64,000 nucleotides of DNA, taken from Tenrec ecaudatus (lineage: Eukaryota; Chordata; Mammalia; Afrosoricida; Tenrecidae). Both the position numbers and the translations under genes were made by a program. Location of the stretch: NCBI RefSeq assembly GCF_050624435.1, contig NC_134540.1, positions 24,082,001-24,146,000 on the forward strand. Reading direction: 5' to 3'. Shown here in pieces: positions 1 to 11,286 of this stretch. The notes under the pieces are model-generated. The model worked only from the letters and a program-made list of their open reading frames with translations, ran no database searches and had not been told where the DNA came from. Numbering within the stretch: the first letter of the stretch is position 1; every line of letters starts with the position of its first letter.

Positions 1-660
1 AGGAAGCTAGACCCAGTCTTACTCTGGAACGGTAATGCTAGTGGCTTCACGAAGCTCCCGTTTCATCTCCTGTGGATTGTATGACAATTCTAGAGAACTT
101 GGCTTTCTGCCCAGTGTCTACAGTGTCTCAGAGGCTGCCAGCCACTGTGATCCACGCCATCTTCTTGGGTTCTTTCATTTAGAAATGATTTGGGATTGTA
201 ACAGAAGCCCACTCATTCTCTGAAAGATGGCTGTGGAAGAAAGTTGTAGACTTCAGTTGAAAGTAACTGCATAGACCAACCTGGCTGAACTTGTTTTGTT
301 TGAGGGCTAATCAAATCTGTACCATCGTAAAAACTTTTCTGCTTGCTTGGCCTTGTTTTAAAAACAATACATTCTAGCAGTTGGGACTAAATCCAATATT
401 ACACAACACAAAGGTGAGCCTTTTTAAAAACATCGCTCAGTATAAACAGAACAATGAAATTAGGCTTCCAACACTAAGCATTTTCCTCCTGAAGAATTGC
501 TCAATAATTTTTCTGTAGTAGTCATACTTTTAATTAAAGCCTTTTAATCACTGGACACTTAGAGATAGTGGTGGTGAGCACTTCTGAATAAACCCACGGG
601 AGTAAAGAGGCGACAAAGGTCTTTGGAAGGCAGGGTTCAAGGATGCTGTTGAAATGAAAA
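1..660. other. Unassigned single-copy-like sequence
   Basis: I see no gene or recognisable repeat here. It is AT-rich past 240 with no long open frame. A 62-codon frame at 35-223 has no family resemblance and no splice-site framing. Confidence 0.4.
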
Positions 661-735
661 TCACCTAATTTTACCACAAAAACGGCATTAAAAAATGTGC
701 TGAAAAACTCGGCTTATACTCGAGTATATATGGTA
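661..735 (-). mobile_element. Short deletion derivative of the pogo-like TIR element
   Basis: The stretch ends with actcgagtatatatggta, the same terminal inverted repeat that closes the 996-base element at 15995-16990. Just inside it is the aatgtgctgaaaaact subterminal motif. Its left part, cacctaattttacc, matches the opposite subterminal region of that element. Both ends are therefore joined with almost everything between lost. Orientation follows the longer copy. Confidence 0.6.
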
Positions 736-900
736 TGTTTTTTAAAAATCTCTTTTAATCCTCTGATCATCTGATTAATAGACTGCTGAATAAGAATACA
801 TTTTAAAATAACTTATTTGAATCACTACATCTTTTATCTTAACAAATTGTTTACATATTATAAAAAAACCCAGAAGCAGGCTTTGCAGGAAAGCTAAGAA

Positions 901-1150
901 GCTCAGAGCCTGGATTTTATTAACAAGTCAAGTTGGCTTATGGTATCACTTAAGAATTTCCTAGCTGTGTAACCCTGATTAAACTACTTAACCACTCTGT
1001 GCTTCACTGAGGTCATTAATAAAGAAAAAAGAGAGAAGGGTCATATTATGGTCTACTTAATGGGGCTGTTGTGTAGACTAAATGAGAAAATGTATATAAT
1101 GGGCTCCATTGAGTGGCACTTAATAAGCGATCAATATTATCTAATTATAC
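901..1150 (+). repeat. MIR (ancient tRNA-derived SINE)
   Basis: The MIR core order is visible: 'cctagctgtgtaaccctgat', then 'taaccactctgtgcttcact', then 'ggggctgttgtgtagactaa', and a tail like 'gcacttaataagcgatcaat'. This is the standard plus-strand MIR sequence with substitutions. Confidence 0.8.
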
Positions 1151-1477
1151 TATTGTGATCCCTCACAGTACTTAAGCTAACAGACACACAAAGGCATAGT
1201 TTGCTCTTTTAAATACACAAAAGGCGTAATTAACAAATATATTTTAATAAGTACTTGTTCTAGTTTCTGAGGAAAAAGGCATGTCAATAAGGTGACTTCT
1301 TTTACACATCTCTGAACAAAAGCTATTTCTTTCATACTTTAATATATTAATAAAATATATTTCATGCTAAATATAATCTAATAATAGTTATATACAATAT
1401 CATTGTGCTTCGCTATAATTTAATAATTTATAAACTGTGAGGCGTCCAGTAAATTAAAACCTAAATGATGGATATAC
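1151..1477. other. AT-rich unassigned stretch
   Basis: There are runs of A/T words such as taatatattaataaaatata, with no open frame and no recognised repeat. Confidence 0.4.
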
Positions 1478-1668
1478 TTTGGGAACAGTCCGTTGCACAG
1501 TGGATTAAGGATTAGGATGCTAACTGAAGAGTCCATTGTTCAAATTCACCCACCACTCTGCAGGATAAAGATGAGAAAGACATAATCTTGGAGCCCCTGG
1601 CGGCGGTTCCACTCTGCCTTGCAGGGTTGCAACGTCAGAATCAAGAGAAGTGGGTCTGGTTTTTTAAA
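1478..1668 (+). repeat. AfroSINE-type SINE
   Basis: The tRNA-like head reads 'cagtggattaagg', followed by a B-box-like segment near 1535 (gttcaaattcaccc). The tail is near 1630 (gtcagaatcaaga) and ends in a T/A-rich stretch. The copy is diverged. Confidence 0.7.
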
Positions 1669-1734
1669 ATATATTCTGAATGTTTTCCGTGTGCAGATAC
1701 AGTCTGTACAAGTTAACTAAATCAGACAACCACT

Positions 1735-1850
1735 TTATGAGGTCAGGTATTCATTTTATAGATAAAGAAACTGAAGCACCAGGTAGTTATGTAATTCACC
1801 TAAGATCTCATAGCTAATGCAGTGGGAAGGAGTTTTCCAAACTAAGAAAT
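1735..1850 (-). repeat. MIR fragment
   Basis: The reverse-strand MIR core is visible: 'cattttatagataaagaaac', then 'tgaagcaccagg', then a 'taattcacctaagatctcat' segment matching the usual antisense MIR order. Confidence 0.7.
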
Positions 1851-1879
1851 CTGTCTTCAGGGCTCTGCTAGTGAAAAGT

Positions 1880-2040
1880 TGGAGTCCACCCTGAGGTGCC
1901 TTGGAAGACAGGTTTGACAATCTCCTTCCAAATATTAGCCACGGCAGACCTCATCGAGCACAGTTCTCTTCTCCTCTGACACCCCGGGGTCATCGTGAGT
2001 CAAAGCAGACTGCAGACCGACTGGTTACTTTGCTAGGGAA
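1880..2040 (+). repeat. Old AfroSINE-type copy
   Basis: The order ccttggaagacaggtttgac, agcacagttctcttctcctc, ggggtcatcgtgagtcaaag follows the SINE body and tail. It is more diverged than the neighbouring copies. Confidence 0.5.
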
Positions 2041-2111
2041 TCTGGATCATTTTCCAAACTAGCTCTTGGTAAGGATACTCTCTTGTGTGTTTTCTCATCG
2101 ACAAAGGTACT

Positions 2112-2310
2112 GTGTAGGCATATTGGTTACACGTTGGGCTGCTGACCACAAGGTCATCGGTTTGAAACCGCCAGGGGCTCAGAGGGAGGAGGTGGCTGTC
2201 TCCTGTGAAGAGTCACAGGCTCAAACCCGCAGGGACCATTATAAACTGCCCTACAGGGTCACCAGGGGTGATAGCCATTTGATGACCATGACTTTGGTGA
2301 TGTTTGGAAG
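2112..2310 (+). repeat. AfroSINE-type SINE
   Basis: The head 'gttacacgttgggctgctga' and ccacaaggtcatcggtttg is a well-kept tRNA-like A/B-box region. The body (gagtcacaggctcaaac) and tail (ccctacagggtcacc) follow. A 91-codon frame across it is a by-product. Confidence 0.8.
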
Positions 2311-3170
2311 GAGAGAGGACAGTACTAGTGAGAAAGAGTGAAGCAGCTCCTGAGACCGCTGCTAGTTCTTGACGATATGATTGAAATTCAATTAATGCAT
2401 TGCTATTGTTCTTCCCTGACCCTCACGGTAGTTCAGTAGCGGGCTGGGTTGAACCTCCCTGTCTAACATAGTTTCAGGGCCCGCCTCACAGTCTTTGTTC
2501 GTTAGCCCTGCCTCAGATAATGAACAGAGCATCCTCTGGTTACTCGAGTACTATCTATATGTTGACATCCTTCCACACCTGGGCTCATTCTTCCTTCACC
2601 TGCTTATCCTGCTCACCCGCACTTACATTCTCAGTCATTTCTTGGCAAGTCTCCAGGCATGACTTTATCATAATTCACAACTGTTTTCAAGATCTTAGGT
2701 TATCAAATGAATTCTTTCTCAAGGTTTTTGACTCTTTCATTTTAAAGAATATTCATTTTACCTGATGCCTCATCCTCGACTTACTCCCTCCAATCTTAGA
2801 GGCCATTACACTTCTGCACAGGCTTGCTTTCCTTTACCATTGTGACTCAGGGTCCGTCCGTTCAAGGAATTTTTTTTTCCTCCATCGCATCAGTCATTGC
2901 CCCCTTCGCTTTCTATTGAGATCTTCTCTGACAGTCCACAACACTTGCTTTCTTTCCTCCGCGCATGCGTTCTGCACGTGAATGCTTCTGGAGGAAGTCG
3001 TGACATTGATTCCTGCATACGTTGATGCTATTCACCCATAACTGGGTCCAGCCTCACAGTCTTGAATATCATGACTCCATTTCTCACCAGGATCTTGTGC
3101 TACTGCAATATGGAACAGGTTTCATTAGGGTGTCTAGATTCAGAGATGCATGCAATGAAATAAAAGGAAA
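2311..3170. other. Unassigned, possibly an L2 fragment at 2540-2960
   Basis: The pyrimidine-rich run of short clauses (cttcacctgcttatcctgct, tctctgacagtccac) is reminiscent of L2 3' sequence, but I cannot align it securely. No gene is seen. Confidence 0.3.
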
Positions 3171-3175
3171 AATCA

Positions 3176-3358
3176 ACTCTGATTCACAGTGAACCGATAG
3201 GACACAGTAGAACGTCTCCTTTGGAAGTTATAGACTAAAACTCTTGATTGGAATGGACACGCTCTCCTTTTTCCTGGGGAGTAGCTGGTCGGTTTGAACT
3301 TCCAGCCTGTGGTTAGCATCGGACCACGCAACCCCTACACCAGCATGGCTCTTAGGGA
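3176..3358 (-). repeat. AfroSINE-type SINE
   Basis: This is a reverse copy: the tail side 'aggacacagtagaacg' comes first, then tatagactaaaactctt, and the tRNA-like head is on the right (gcaacccctacaccag). Confidence 0.7.
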
Positions 3359-4659
3359 AAAGGGCTAGCCATTCATTTGAGAAAATCAGCCAATGAGATC
3401 CGATCAGTTGCAATACTCTGATCCTTTTGTGCCCAGATTCGCTGTGAATCTGGGTGTGACCCTTGAGAGCAGCTAACCACAGTGACAGTAGTGTCCCATG
3501 ATGAAGTACCTGATCTTGTGATTTGAGAATCCTCTATTTCCCTATCCACCTATGTTGAAAATTTTTGAAATAGATATAAATATATGTTGATTTACTCTCA
3601 GGGGGAATGGGATCTTTGAGAAAGACTGGACTCCTGTATTTTACAGAATTACTTTTGGACACCCAGAGAGAATGAAGTTGAAATAAAGACCACCATAAGC
3701 AATCTCAAGAGTTTTATTTTGAACCATCATTTATTTTCACCAAAAAGGGAATCATGAAATTCTTGAAGCACAATAAGTAAAAGATGGAAAGGCAAAGGCA
3801 AGTCATCTACAATCCTCAGATTCTCCTGTTCCAATTATGTCCAAAGACGCTTGGCGATTCATCTTGCAAAAACATAGCATACGGAAGGCCTCAAGTTAGG
3901 AAATTAAAGTTGCATTGCATGGGCACTCGTATGTGGTATGACATGCCTTTTTCCAAAAGCCTGCCTGCTTGGTAATTGAAAGTGCACTGTTTATTTATCG
4001 ATCTATTTATTTGTCTTAGTACAATACTGTTTTACAGAGCTGGCGGCCAAAGAGAACACCTGGGATCTTACCTCATTCACTCTAGGACCTCAGCCCCCAC
4101 AGTTGTCCTAATTTTTTTCTTAAAGAAAATTAATAGTTCTCTCAATGTTTGCTAAGTCATTAAATAGCACTTCACAAACACAGGTGAAGAGTGCTGAGGG
4201 TTGGTATATTGATAAGAAATGAGGACTTTGAATTTTCTGGTCATATATTTTGAAAGGAAAGCATACCTCCCACGAGGTAATATCAGCAGAACAGGGCCAG
4301 CAGAACAGGTCCAGCAGAGAACATCCTTTTCCTTCCCCAAAGAATCAATTATTGATCATAAAATAAGACAAACTCCCATCATTACTATCATTTAAGATGG
4401 GGACTAAAGGAAGCAGGAAGCGTTAGGCTATGGTACAATTTGTAAACTAGGCAGGTGATAGGATCTGCAATGTGCTACTGAAGTAATTTCTTTGAGTAGT
4501 CAAATAACAGAATTTCAGTCCCTTGGCAATGCTTTGATTAGTATAAAATAACTTCCTTTGCTCTTAATCGAGATATTTTACTAAGACATTTTGTCATTAA
4601 ATGGCCATATATGAACATTTTTAAATCACTTTAAACAACTTTGTCATGTTCACTGCAGA
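3359..4659. other. Unassigned sequence
   Basis: No repeat or gene is recognised. Frames at 3784-3975 (+) and 4152-4340 (-) are open for about 62 codons but show no family motif. A short imperfect palindrome, cagattc-gctgt-gaatctg, lies at about 3436. Confidence 0.35.
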
Positions 4660-4845
4660 CCCAAACCCACTGCTCACCAGTCGATTTCAATCGAAAGCAC
4701 CCCCAATAGGGCTCTACAGCTGTAAATCTTCATGAGAGCATGCAGTCTCATCTTTTCCCTGCAGAGTGGCTGGTGGCTTTGAACCATCAACCTTGTGGTC
4801 AGCTGCCCAATATTTATCTGATAGTGCCACCAGGGTTCCTCCAGC
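4660..4845 (-). repeat. AfroSINE-type SINE
   Basis: Reverse copy: gtcgatttcaatcgaaag (tail), ctacagctgtaaatcttcat (body), tttgaaccatcaaccttgtg (B-box region), gatagtgccaccagggttcc (head). Confidence 0.75.
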
Positions 4846-5069
4846 AAATATCACAGTAAGTAAAAAAAATATTGCTACTAAGATTCCACTTCAAACATGC
4901 ACGAGTTTATCCCAAACAAGACATGCTTAAACAGGTTTCTGTGATCAGTGGCTGGCTGAACACAAACTCTCGGTAAGAGCTATGTCTTAGTCTCATTAGT
5001 GTGTCTTAAGCAACAAAAAAATGTTTTGTTCCATGGGGAGAAGAAAAAACACAATTTTAAGGCCAGAGC

Positions 5070-5103
5070 AAGCTTGCTCTCACTCTCTCTCCCTCCCTCC
5101 CCC
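5070..5103. repeat. CT-rich low-complexity tract
   Basis: A pyrimidine tract of ctct and ccct words. It is a simple repeat. Confidence 0.8.
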
Positions 5104-5224
5104 AAGTGGCCATCTTCCCAAATCCTTGAAACTTTGCAACACACTTAAGGAAAAGCTATCTGGCATAAAACAATGCATCAACCATTAAAGAAAGTTCAGT
5201 AAGATCTCCCTCAAACTGGAGCCA

Positions 5225-5935
5225 ATGGAAGGAATACGTTTAATCTTAACAAACGAAGAATCTGTGGCTGAAGTCCAGGAACTGGTGGAAGGAGATGATA
5301 GACTCATCATTATTGCACCCGCTGCTCTGACCGCGTTCAGTGTTTTCCATTGTAAGTGAAGCATTTAGCCTCAGCATGTTTTGAGCTCCAGAGGGGCCAA
5401 AAGTCTTGTGTGAAGATCCACTGCCTCAAAGAGCTGATCCTTCCATCCGGCTTTCAAAGCAGGTAGAAGCTAGTGAGGACTGTTTGGTGGAAGCATCAGG
5501 AGGGAGGAGTCGTGGATTTAGCAGCAGCACCGCACGAGCAAGAGCAATGGAATGGGTGGTTGCTGAGGGAATTTGCTGGACCGGTTAAACACAGAGAGGT
5601 TTTGTGGTAAGTGGTTTTTGAGATTCCCAAGAGGAAATCTTGATAGGTTTCCTCAAAGGACACAGGGCGATCATCACCAGGGCTTATTCTGAAGAAGTAT
5701 CAAGAAGACTGAAGGTACACTGATGAGAGAAATGCAAGAAACGCTGCCCCAAGGAGTTTTTCTTCCTCATAACAATGTGCCTGGTCCTTGGGGAAGGGCA
5801 ATCAGGACTGTCCTGTGACAATTTCACTGGGAAATCTTTCCTCGTTGATCCTATACTCCTGATCTTATCCCTTCAAATGTATTTTCCCCAAAGTCAAAGA
5901 ATATGTCAAATGGAACATGGTTGGATTTCCCCGTG
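5225..5935 (+). pseudogene. Decayed mariner-family transposase
   Basis: Two parts of a mariner transposase are readable in changing frames. Near 5245-5310 the translation gives NEESVAEVQELVEGDDRL, which matches the linker and helix-turn-helix region of mariners. Near 5635-5780 there is ILIGFL then a degenerate HNNVPG in place of the HDNAPAH block. Near 5845-5925 a degraded YSPDLAPSDF-type block is followed by FFPKVKEY across a frameshift. Several stops and shifts make it non-functional. The middle (5345-5600), where the first catalytic Asp block should be, is not recognisable and may be another insertion. Terminal repeats were not found. Family assignment is by motif order only. Confidence 0.55.
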
Positions 5936-6149
5936 AGTGCCCACACTGCCATTTTGCCATGCTGCCAGTTAAGGAGTGCAGAGTTCTCCAGGAAAGAGGG
6001 CTGGCATTGTTCAGTGCCACTGAGGCCATCCTGAGTCCTAGCCAGCCTTCGGATCCCAGGACACAGAACTGCTCGGGTCTGTGGCATTCACACCAGGGTA
6101 GCTTTGCTGGAACGTATTCTTGAAGTCACTGGGCCCATCTATTTGTGCT

Positions 6150-6520
6150 CAGGGGTTTCCTCTTTCTCACGGAGCTTCTCCCTTATCAAACATTGTGTCC
6201 TTTTCTAGGGAATGGTCCTTGTTTGTAAGATATCCAAAGTTTGCAAGATGAAGTTTCACCATTCTTGCCTCTTAGGAACATTCTGGCTATGCCTCTTACA
6301 AGATAGATTTGTTTGTTCTCTGGAAATTCATGGTGTAGTCACCATTCTTCGTCAACACCATTAATTAAATGCACCAAATTCTTCTTGGCTTCCTCATTCA
6401 TTGTCCAACTTTCACATGAATGTGAAACACTGAGAATACTAAGGCTGGGGTCAAGTGCAAATTATTCCACCATGGCCTGCAAGAGGTCTTCTGCAGCAGA
6501 TTTACCCAATACAGGGTTCC
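6150..6520 (-). mobile_element. RTE (BovB-type) LINE, 3' part
   Basis: The order matches the antisense 3' end of the RTE family seen again at 37000-37450: accattcttgcctct, 'ggaacattctggctatgcct', 'caagatagatttgtttgttc', 'cattgtccaactttcacatg', tctgcagcagatttaccca. The frame is broken. An AfroSINE follows directly. Confidence 0.75.
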
Positions 6521-6521
6521 A

Positions 6522-6718
6522 TACCAAAGTGGCCACCATTGAGTCAATTTTAACTCATAGCAACTCTATAGGACAGAGTAGAACTGCCCCTGTGGATCTG
6601 AGACTATAACTCTTTATAGGAGTAGAAAGCCTCATCTTTCTCCCTCAGATATCCTTGTGGTCTCAAACTACTGAGCTCCCTATTAGAAATCCAAGGCATA
6701 ACCACTCTTCCACCACGG
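6522..6718 (-). repeat. AfroSINE-type SINE
   Basis: A full reverse copy: 'ccattgagtcaattttaact', 'ataggacagagtagaactgc', 'agtagaaagcctcatctttc', ending at the head ataaccactcttccacca. It lies just beyond the RTE fragment. Confidence 0.85.
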
Positions 6719-6954
6719 GAATATCACCTTTGGAAATGTATGTACCTTGATGGAGCAGAGATTGCAAAACAAGAACTTCGCTTCTTGACATTTTTGTTTA
6801 ATACAGGTTTCCATGATTTTTATAGCGATTATTTTTTATTTCCCCTTATATGTCAAATCTAAACAACTTTTACTTTGTAGTTCTGCTTTTGAATTCGGTT
6901 TTTAATAGATGACTTGAATATTGGTTGATTAGTTTCTGATGGGTGTAAATTAAA

Positions 6955-7165
6955 ATGATAATCATTCATTAAGCATTTACATTACATTTGCTAAGCATTT
7001 ACCAGGTTTTCTGTGCATCAATCACTTAATCTTTCCGAAAGTGTCTGAAAAGTAGTGCAGATTTCTTTTTACTGATTAGGAAACCAAGACATGGGCAAAT
7101 TTAAAAAGGAAAGCAGCCGTTGAGTGGCTGGGATTTGAACCAATAGCCTCTTAATGTTCCTATGC
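6955..7165 (-). repeat. MIR
   Basis: Antisense MIR: ctgattaggaaaccaagaca, then ggctgggatttgaaccaata. The 5' part 'aagcatttaccagg' also fits. Confidence 0.7.
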
Positions 7166-7184
7166 TTAACTCTGACATTTTTCT

Positions 7185-7186
<2 letters not shown>

Positions 7187-7219
<33 letters not shown>
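7187..7219. repeat. (CA)n microsatellite
   Basis: An uninterrupted run of about 16 AC units. Confidence 0.98.
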
Positions 7220-7223
<4 letters not shown>

Positions 7224-7529
7224 CAGAACAATGCTTTCAGATTTGATATCCAACTCAAATCAAGCAACCAATTCATTTGATACCTCTCTTCAACTGGATT
7301 AATAACATTTTCATTCAACAGATTGCTTTTCACAAGCCATCTGATTATTCAAATACGTGTATATGTTTTAAAGAGAAACCACAAAGGCTAATAATAAATA
7401 GCAAAACAACTGAGATAGTTTCTACTGTACAAACTTTAAGCTAGTTATCTCTGGTATAACTTTGACCTTTAATTTGGGTTGCAAAATAATTAGAAAGAAA
7501 TAAGAAGAATTAGCCCTCTTGTGGCTCAG
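7220..7529. other. Unassigned AT-rich stretch
   Basis: No gene or repeat is recognised between the CA array and the CpG-rich patch. Confidence 0.4.
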
Positions 7530-7720
7530 AAGTGATCCTTCCAGTCTCTGATTCTCCTCTCACGTTGGAGTACACCTTGGTATCGTACGGATGTTCCCAG
7601 ACACGACATCAGACTGACGTGGTTCCCTGGAGCACCAAAGTTACGCAGTGTGGAGAAAGTAGTGGAAAGTCATTTAGTCGATTCGGTAACTACCGCAGTA
7701 ATCATATACTTTAAACGTAA
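7530..7720. other. CpG-rich patch of unknown origin
   Basis: About ten CpG dinucleotides fall in 190 bases (for example tcgtacgga, agtcgattcgg), while the flanks have almost none. A 60-codon plus frame spans 7532-7714 without a recognisable motif. It could be a young insertion not yet eroded by CpG decay, or a small unmethylated element. Confidence 0.4.
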
Positions 7721-8939
7721 TTCTTCTGAGGTCTATGCTCTGGATTAAAATACGTACATTGCTTTTGAAGTCTAGAACACCTATTTAATGTGGTTTTACA
7801 TTTAATACTTTTTATGAAGTGAAATAAAATTAAGATATATGTTTATAACCTTAAGATATCTTTGAAAGGCGGTGACATTTGAGAAAAGCAAGTATCTTAC
7901 ATTGTCATAATTATAAATTGCATATATTCACTAAATTATATCTTGATTTCCTTGTTAATGATTATATTGGTCATTTGTTATTTGAAATAAGAGACTGTGT
8001 TAAAAAATTCTTAGCTATGGACAATACTATTAGATAGTAAAGTAAAAGAAAAAGAAAATAACAACAACAGCAATAAAAAAAAAACCCAGATTGATTAAGG
8101 TTGGGATTTTTTGTCTTGCTATTAATTCAACAAATTCATCACCCATTTACAATTCATATCTATGATGTACCAAAAATTTAGAAAGGTTTTAAAAATACAA
8201 AGCTATGGATCCTAATCTAAATGAACTCGTGAAATCATTTTGTTTTGTTTACCTCTCTATTTTTAATTTTCTCTTTCTGTTTTTTTTCTTCTTTTTATTT
8301 TTAATTGCTATTTGGGAACACACACCAATTTAGTTTTTTTATTTCATAAACTCCTGTTAGTGTATTATGTGTTCATAAAGAGCAATAACAAGTTTATTTC
8401 AATATGTAACTTGGAGTTTAAGAATGTGACTTATTTGGCACATGCAAACAATGGTCTTTTCTGCTCTATTTTGATTCATCAATTGCTTTGACAATATACT
8501 GCTGAGATAGCAGAATTGTGACAAAACTTTTAATTCTGACCATAAGTGAAAATCCTTGACTCTTATTAGATTTCCCTGGTGCAGGTAGATATATCTTGAG
8601 GTTAATTTTAAGTATTTACTTTTGCTGATACTCAAAATGGTCTGCAATTTACACATCTTTGTGTTTATCTGAACACTTCCCGAGTACCATCATCACCATT
8701 CCAAGCTTCCCAAATGCCTATCGCAAAAAATTTATGACGCTTATCACTTCTTACGCGAAAAAGTTTTCTGAAAGATTGAACATTCAGCCAGATAGGAATT
8801 TTCAGGATTCCTGTTCTACCTAACCTAGGCTCTCTGTCTATGGGAAGTGGTTTGCATACATGTTTTTTTTTATTCTGTCAAATGGATTCCTACTTTGAAG
8901 TATAAGAATATACCTTGTTCGTGTCAAAGAGGATAAGCA
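7721..8939. other. AT-rich unassigned region
   Basis: There are long T-rich and A-rich stretches (8265-8310, 8050-8085). An 85-codon minus frame at 8399-8656 has no motif or splice framing. Confidence 0.4.
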
Positions 8940-9125
8940 AATGCTGGTTCAGTACATTGATATATAGTGCGCTGGGCAAAAACAAGGTGGGTTGACACAG
9001 CGGCTACGATAATGGGCTCAAACGTACAGTAAGCACTTTTGATGTCGGTGCAAGACCAGGCAGTGTTTCATACTCTTGTTCATGGGCGTGTTATCAGGAG
9101 AAACTGACGGTACTTAACAACAACA
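8940..9125 (+). mobile_element. RTE (BovB-type) LINE, 3' terminus
   Basis: The terminal order of the family is present: ttgacacagcggctacgat, atgggctcaaacgta, gcaagaccaggcagtgttt, ending 'acggtacttaacaacaacag'. This matches the 3' ends at 36240-36450 and 50330-50480. It is severely 5' truncated. Confidence 0.8.
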
Positions 9126-9134
9126 GTGGGAGAA

Positions 9135-9610
9135 AAAGAGACCGCAAATGTAAGTATTACTTATGCACACATCTTTATTAAGTCTCATGCAGGAGAAAAG
9201 AGGCCACAAAGGTTCAATAGTTCATAGTCACGCAGGCTACTTCCCTAGGACTCGGAGAAGAAAGGAAACTGTCACAAAATCATGGTTGACGGCAGATCAA
9301 TTCTTCATGGCTATGAGTGAGACTACAGGATGGAAATTGGACCCTGATTGGGATATGCAAATAGGAAAAGCTTATCAATTTGGAATAGGATCTTTGACCA
9401 AGGGGTACGACTCATGACTATGTAACCTAAGTACCCCAGTTTCCACCAAGGGCACACTCGGGTAAGTTCTGTCAATCCCTTGGGCTGGCTCAGGGAGTGA
9501 TAGCCAATGCGCTCCACCTGAGGACGAAGCCTTTTACCTGCCAGTCAGTGGCAAAAAGAACTCAGTGGAGACCGAATCTGTGTGGAGATTCAAAACTCAT
9601 TTAGGGATTC
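9135..9610 (-). repeat. LTR-like repeat, copy 1
   Basis: Shares the order aaactgtcacaaaatcatgg, ctcatgactatg, gtaccccagtttccaccaag and ccttttacctgccagtcag with 29650-30160. The antisense poly(A) signal word tttatt near 9172 and the compact size suggest a solo LTR read on the minus strand. The family is not identified. Confidence 0.5.
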
Positions 9611-10302
9611 CACTGTAAATCTTATCCTAACACAAATCTAGTGCTCAGAGAGCCTATGTTTTACAAATGTAGTTTCCTAAACGCATTTTCACTCTTTGCC
9701 ATCACTAAATTTGTATTAAGTATTAGTAGGAAGGATCTGACTTGCTTTAAAAGTGATGTGATTGAAGCTTGACTTTAGTCTTCATGGTACAATAATAAAG
9801 CTTCAAGACTAATGCTTTAATTTTCCACATATATAAAGTAATAATCTCCTGAATGCCTGCTACTTTGGGCTGAAATAATATGTCCCAATTATCAGTCAAA
9901 TATTTTCCCACGTAATTTCATCATCTTTGTCTCTTCTACACCTATGCTCAGAAAAAGTAATTAGTGGTTAAGGAAAACAACTGGCTCATTCAGAAAGGCG
10001 TCAGTCCCTCCGAGGGAGTTTCAGGAAACACAGGAAGGTTTATAAGTCTATCAAGTTCATGTATTTGCCTTAGTTTATACTTCTATTGTGAAACCTTTTT
10101 TCTAAGGAGGCATCCTTGCTGCAACATGGATGGAAGAGGGTGCGGCTAGATGGCAAGAGAAAAATGTAAGGGGAATGATTGACGTATAAAGTTCAGAAAA
10201 TGTTTGTGAAAGTAATGTTGTCCTAGGAACTATGATAGTTGAACAATGAAATAAATATACATGACTTATTTGTTTAGCATAAATTTGTCTACTTCCATAA
10301 AG
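9611..10302. other. Unassigned sequence
   Basis: No gene or repeat is recognised. A 61-codon frame at 9964-10149 has no support. Confidence 0.35.
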
Positions 10303-10378
10303 ACATAGAAGCCCACAGGGACAGCTCTACCCTGTCCTTCAGGGGCACTGCAGGAATCCACCCAACAGCAGTGAGTCG
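10303..10378 (+). repeat. AfroSINE tail fragment
   Basis: Only the 3' part is present: agcccacagggacagctcta, ccctgtccttcaggggcact, cagcagtgagt, then a T-rich end. Confidence 0.6.
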
Positions 10379-10833
10379 TTGTTTTTATTTTTGAAGTAAC
10401 AGGAAACAAACCTTTTCCAAAACATATGACAGCAATCAAAGACTAATCTTCTTACACTTCAAATCTTCTTAAATTGCAATTTTCTATGCTATTTAAATTT
10501 TAGGTAACTTTTTATAAAAATGTTATATTTACAGAAAGTTTATATTAATTTTGCATGCAGTTTTTTATATTTTATTTGTAAAAATTCTTGTATCAAACAT
10601 CTATGTAAATCTATAAGCACAACATGCTGGGATTTTTTTAGTTTCCCTGAAAATCCAACTTCTACTTAAGAAATGCTTGATAGTGAGGAGAAATATGTTA
10701 GAGTAAAATTTTTATCATAGATCAGATAGTTGACATATTTTCCTAGATTTATTTTAAATACTTAATTCATTTATGTTTCAGTCAAATTTTGTACTAATAC
10801 CTTCAAAAATAATGCTAGTCAATTATAATATAT
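10379..10833. other. AT-rich unassigned stretch
   Basis: Strongly AT-rich with no coding or repeat signature beyond low complexity. Confidence 0.4.
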
Positions 10834-11286
10834 TTGGTAGTTACATAATCAGTTGTCAATTTCAGGATTAAGAGTGAAGGGGTGGAGTGTAGCCTGTCAA
10901 TCAGATCATAGTTTGATGATCTCATTTGGAGGTACTAAGGAGATAAATAACTTGTAGACAAGCCACATGGAGACAGGCTGATGGCAGTCAGAGCCCTTGA
11001 GCTGAAAGAAGTCACGTGGAGACCCCTGCCAGCATCGATATGCTGCCACCGTCACTGGAGCCACGACTTCCCACCCACTGGCCTGTGAGCATTCTGCATA
11101 TGGTATCATTGCATGTGCATGTGTATAAGTTGATATCAGACATACGGGCTAAAATCAGACTTATAGACTTGATCTGGACTGGGCTGAGATGCTTTCTCAA
11201 TATTCAACTGCTCTTTTATATAAAGTTCTTTCCTATACACATGAGTGTCTATGAATTTGTTTCTCTAGTCAACACAGACTAACACA
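10834..11286 (+). mobile_element. Non-autonomous TIR element (TGTGGTAGT...ACTAACACA family)
   Basis: Starts ttggtagttacataatcag and ends gtttctctagtcaacacag then actaacaca, so the ends are a degenerate inverted repeat. Internal order: ggggtggagtgtagcctgtc, 'tgatgatctcatttggaggt', tatataaagttctttcc. The same family occurs at 18158, 19295, 20033, 35540, 38735 and 63828. It has no open frame of its own, as expected for a non-autonomous DNA transposon. Confidence 0.6.
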
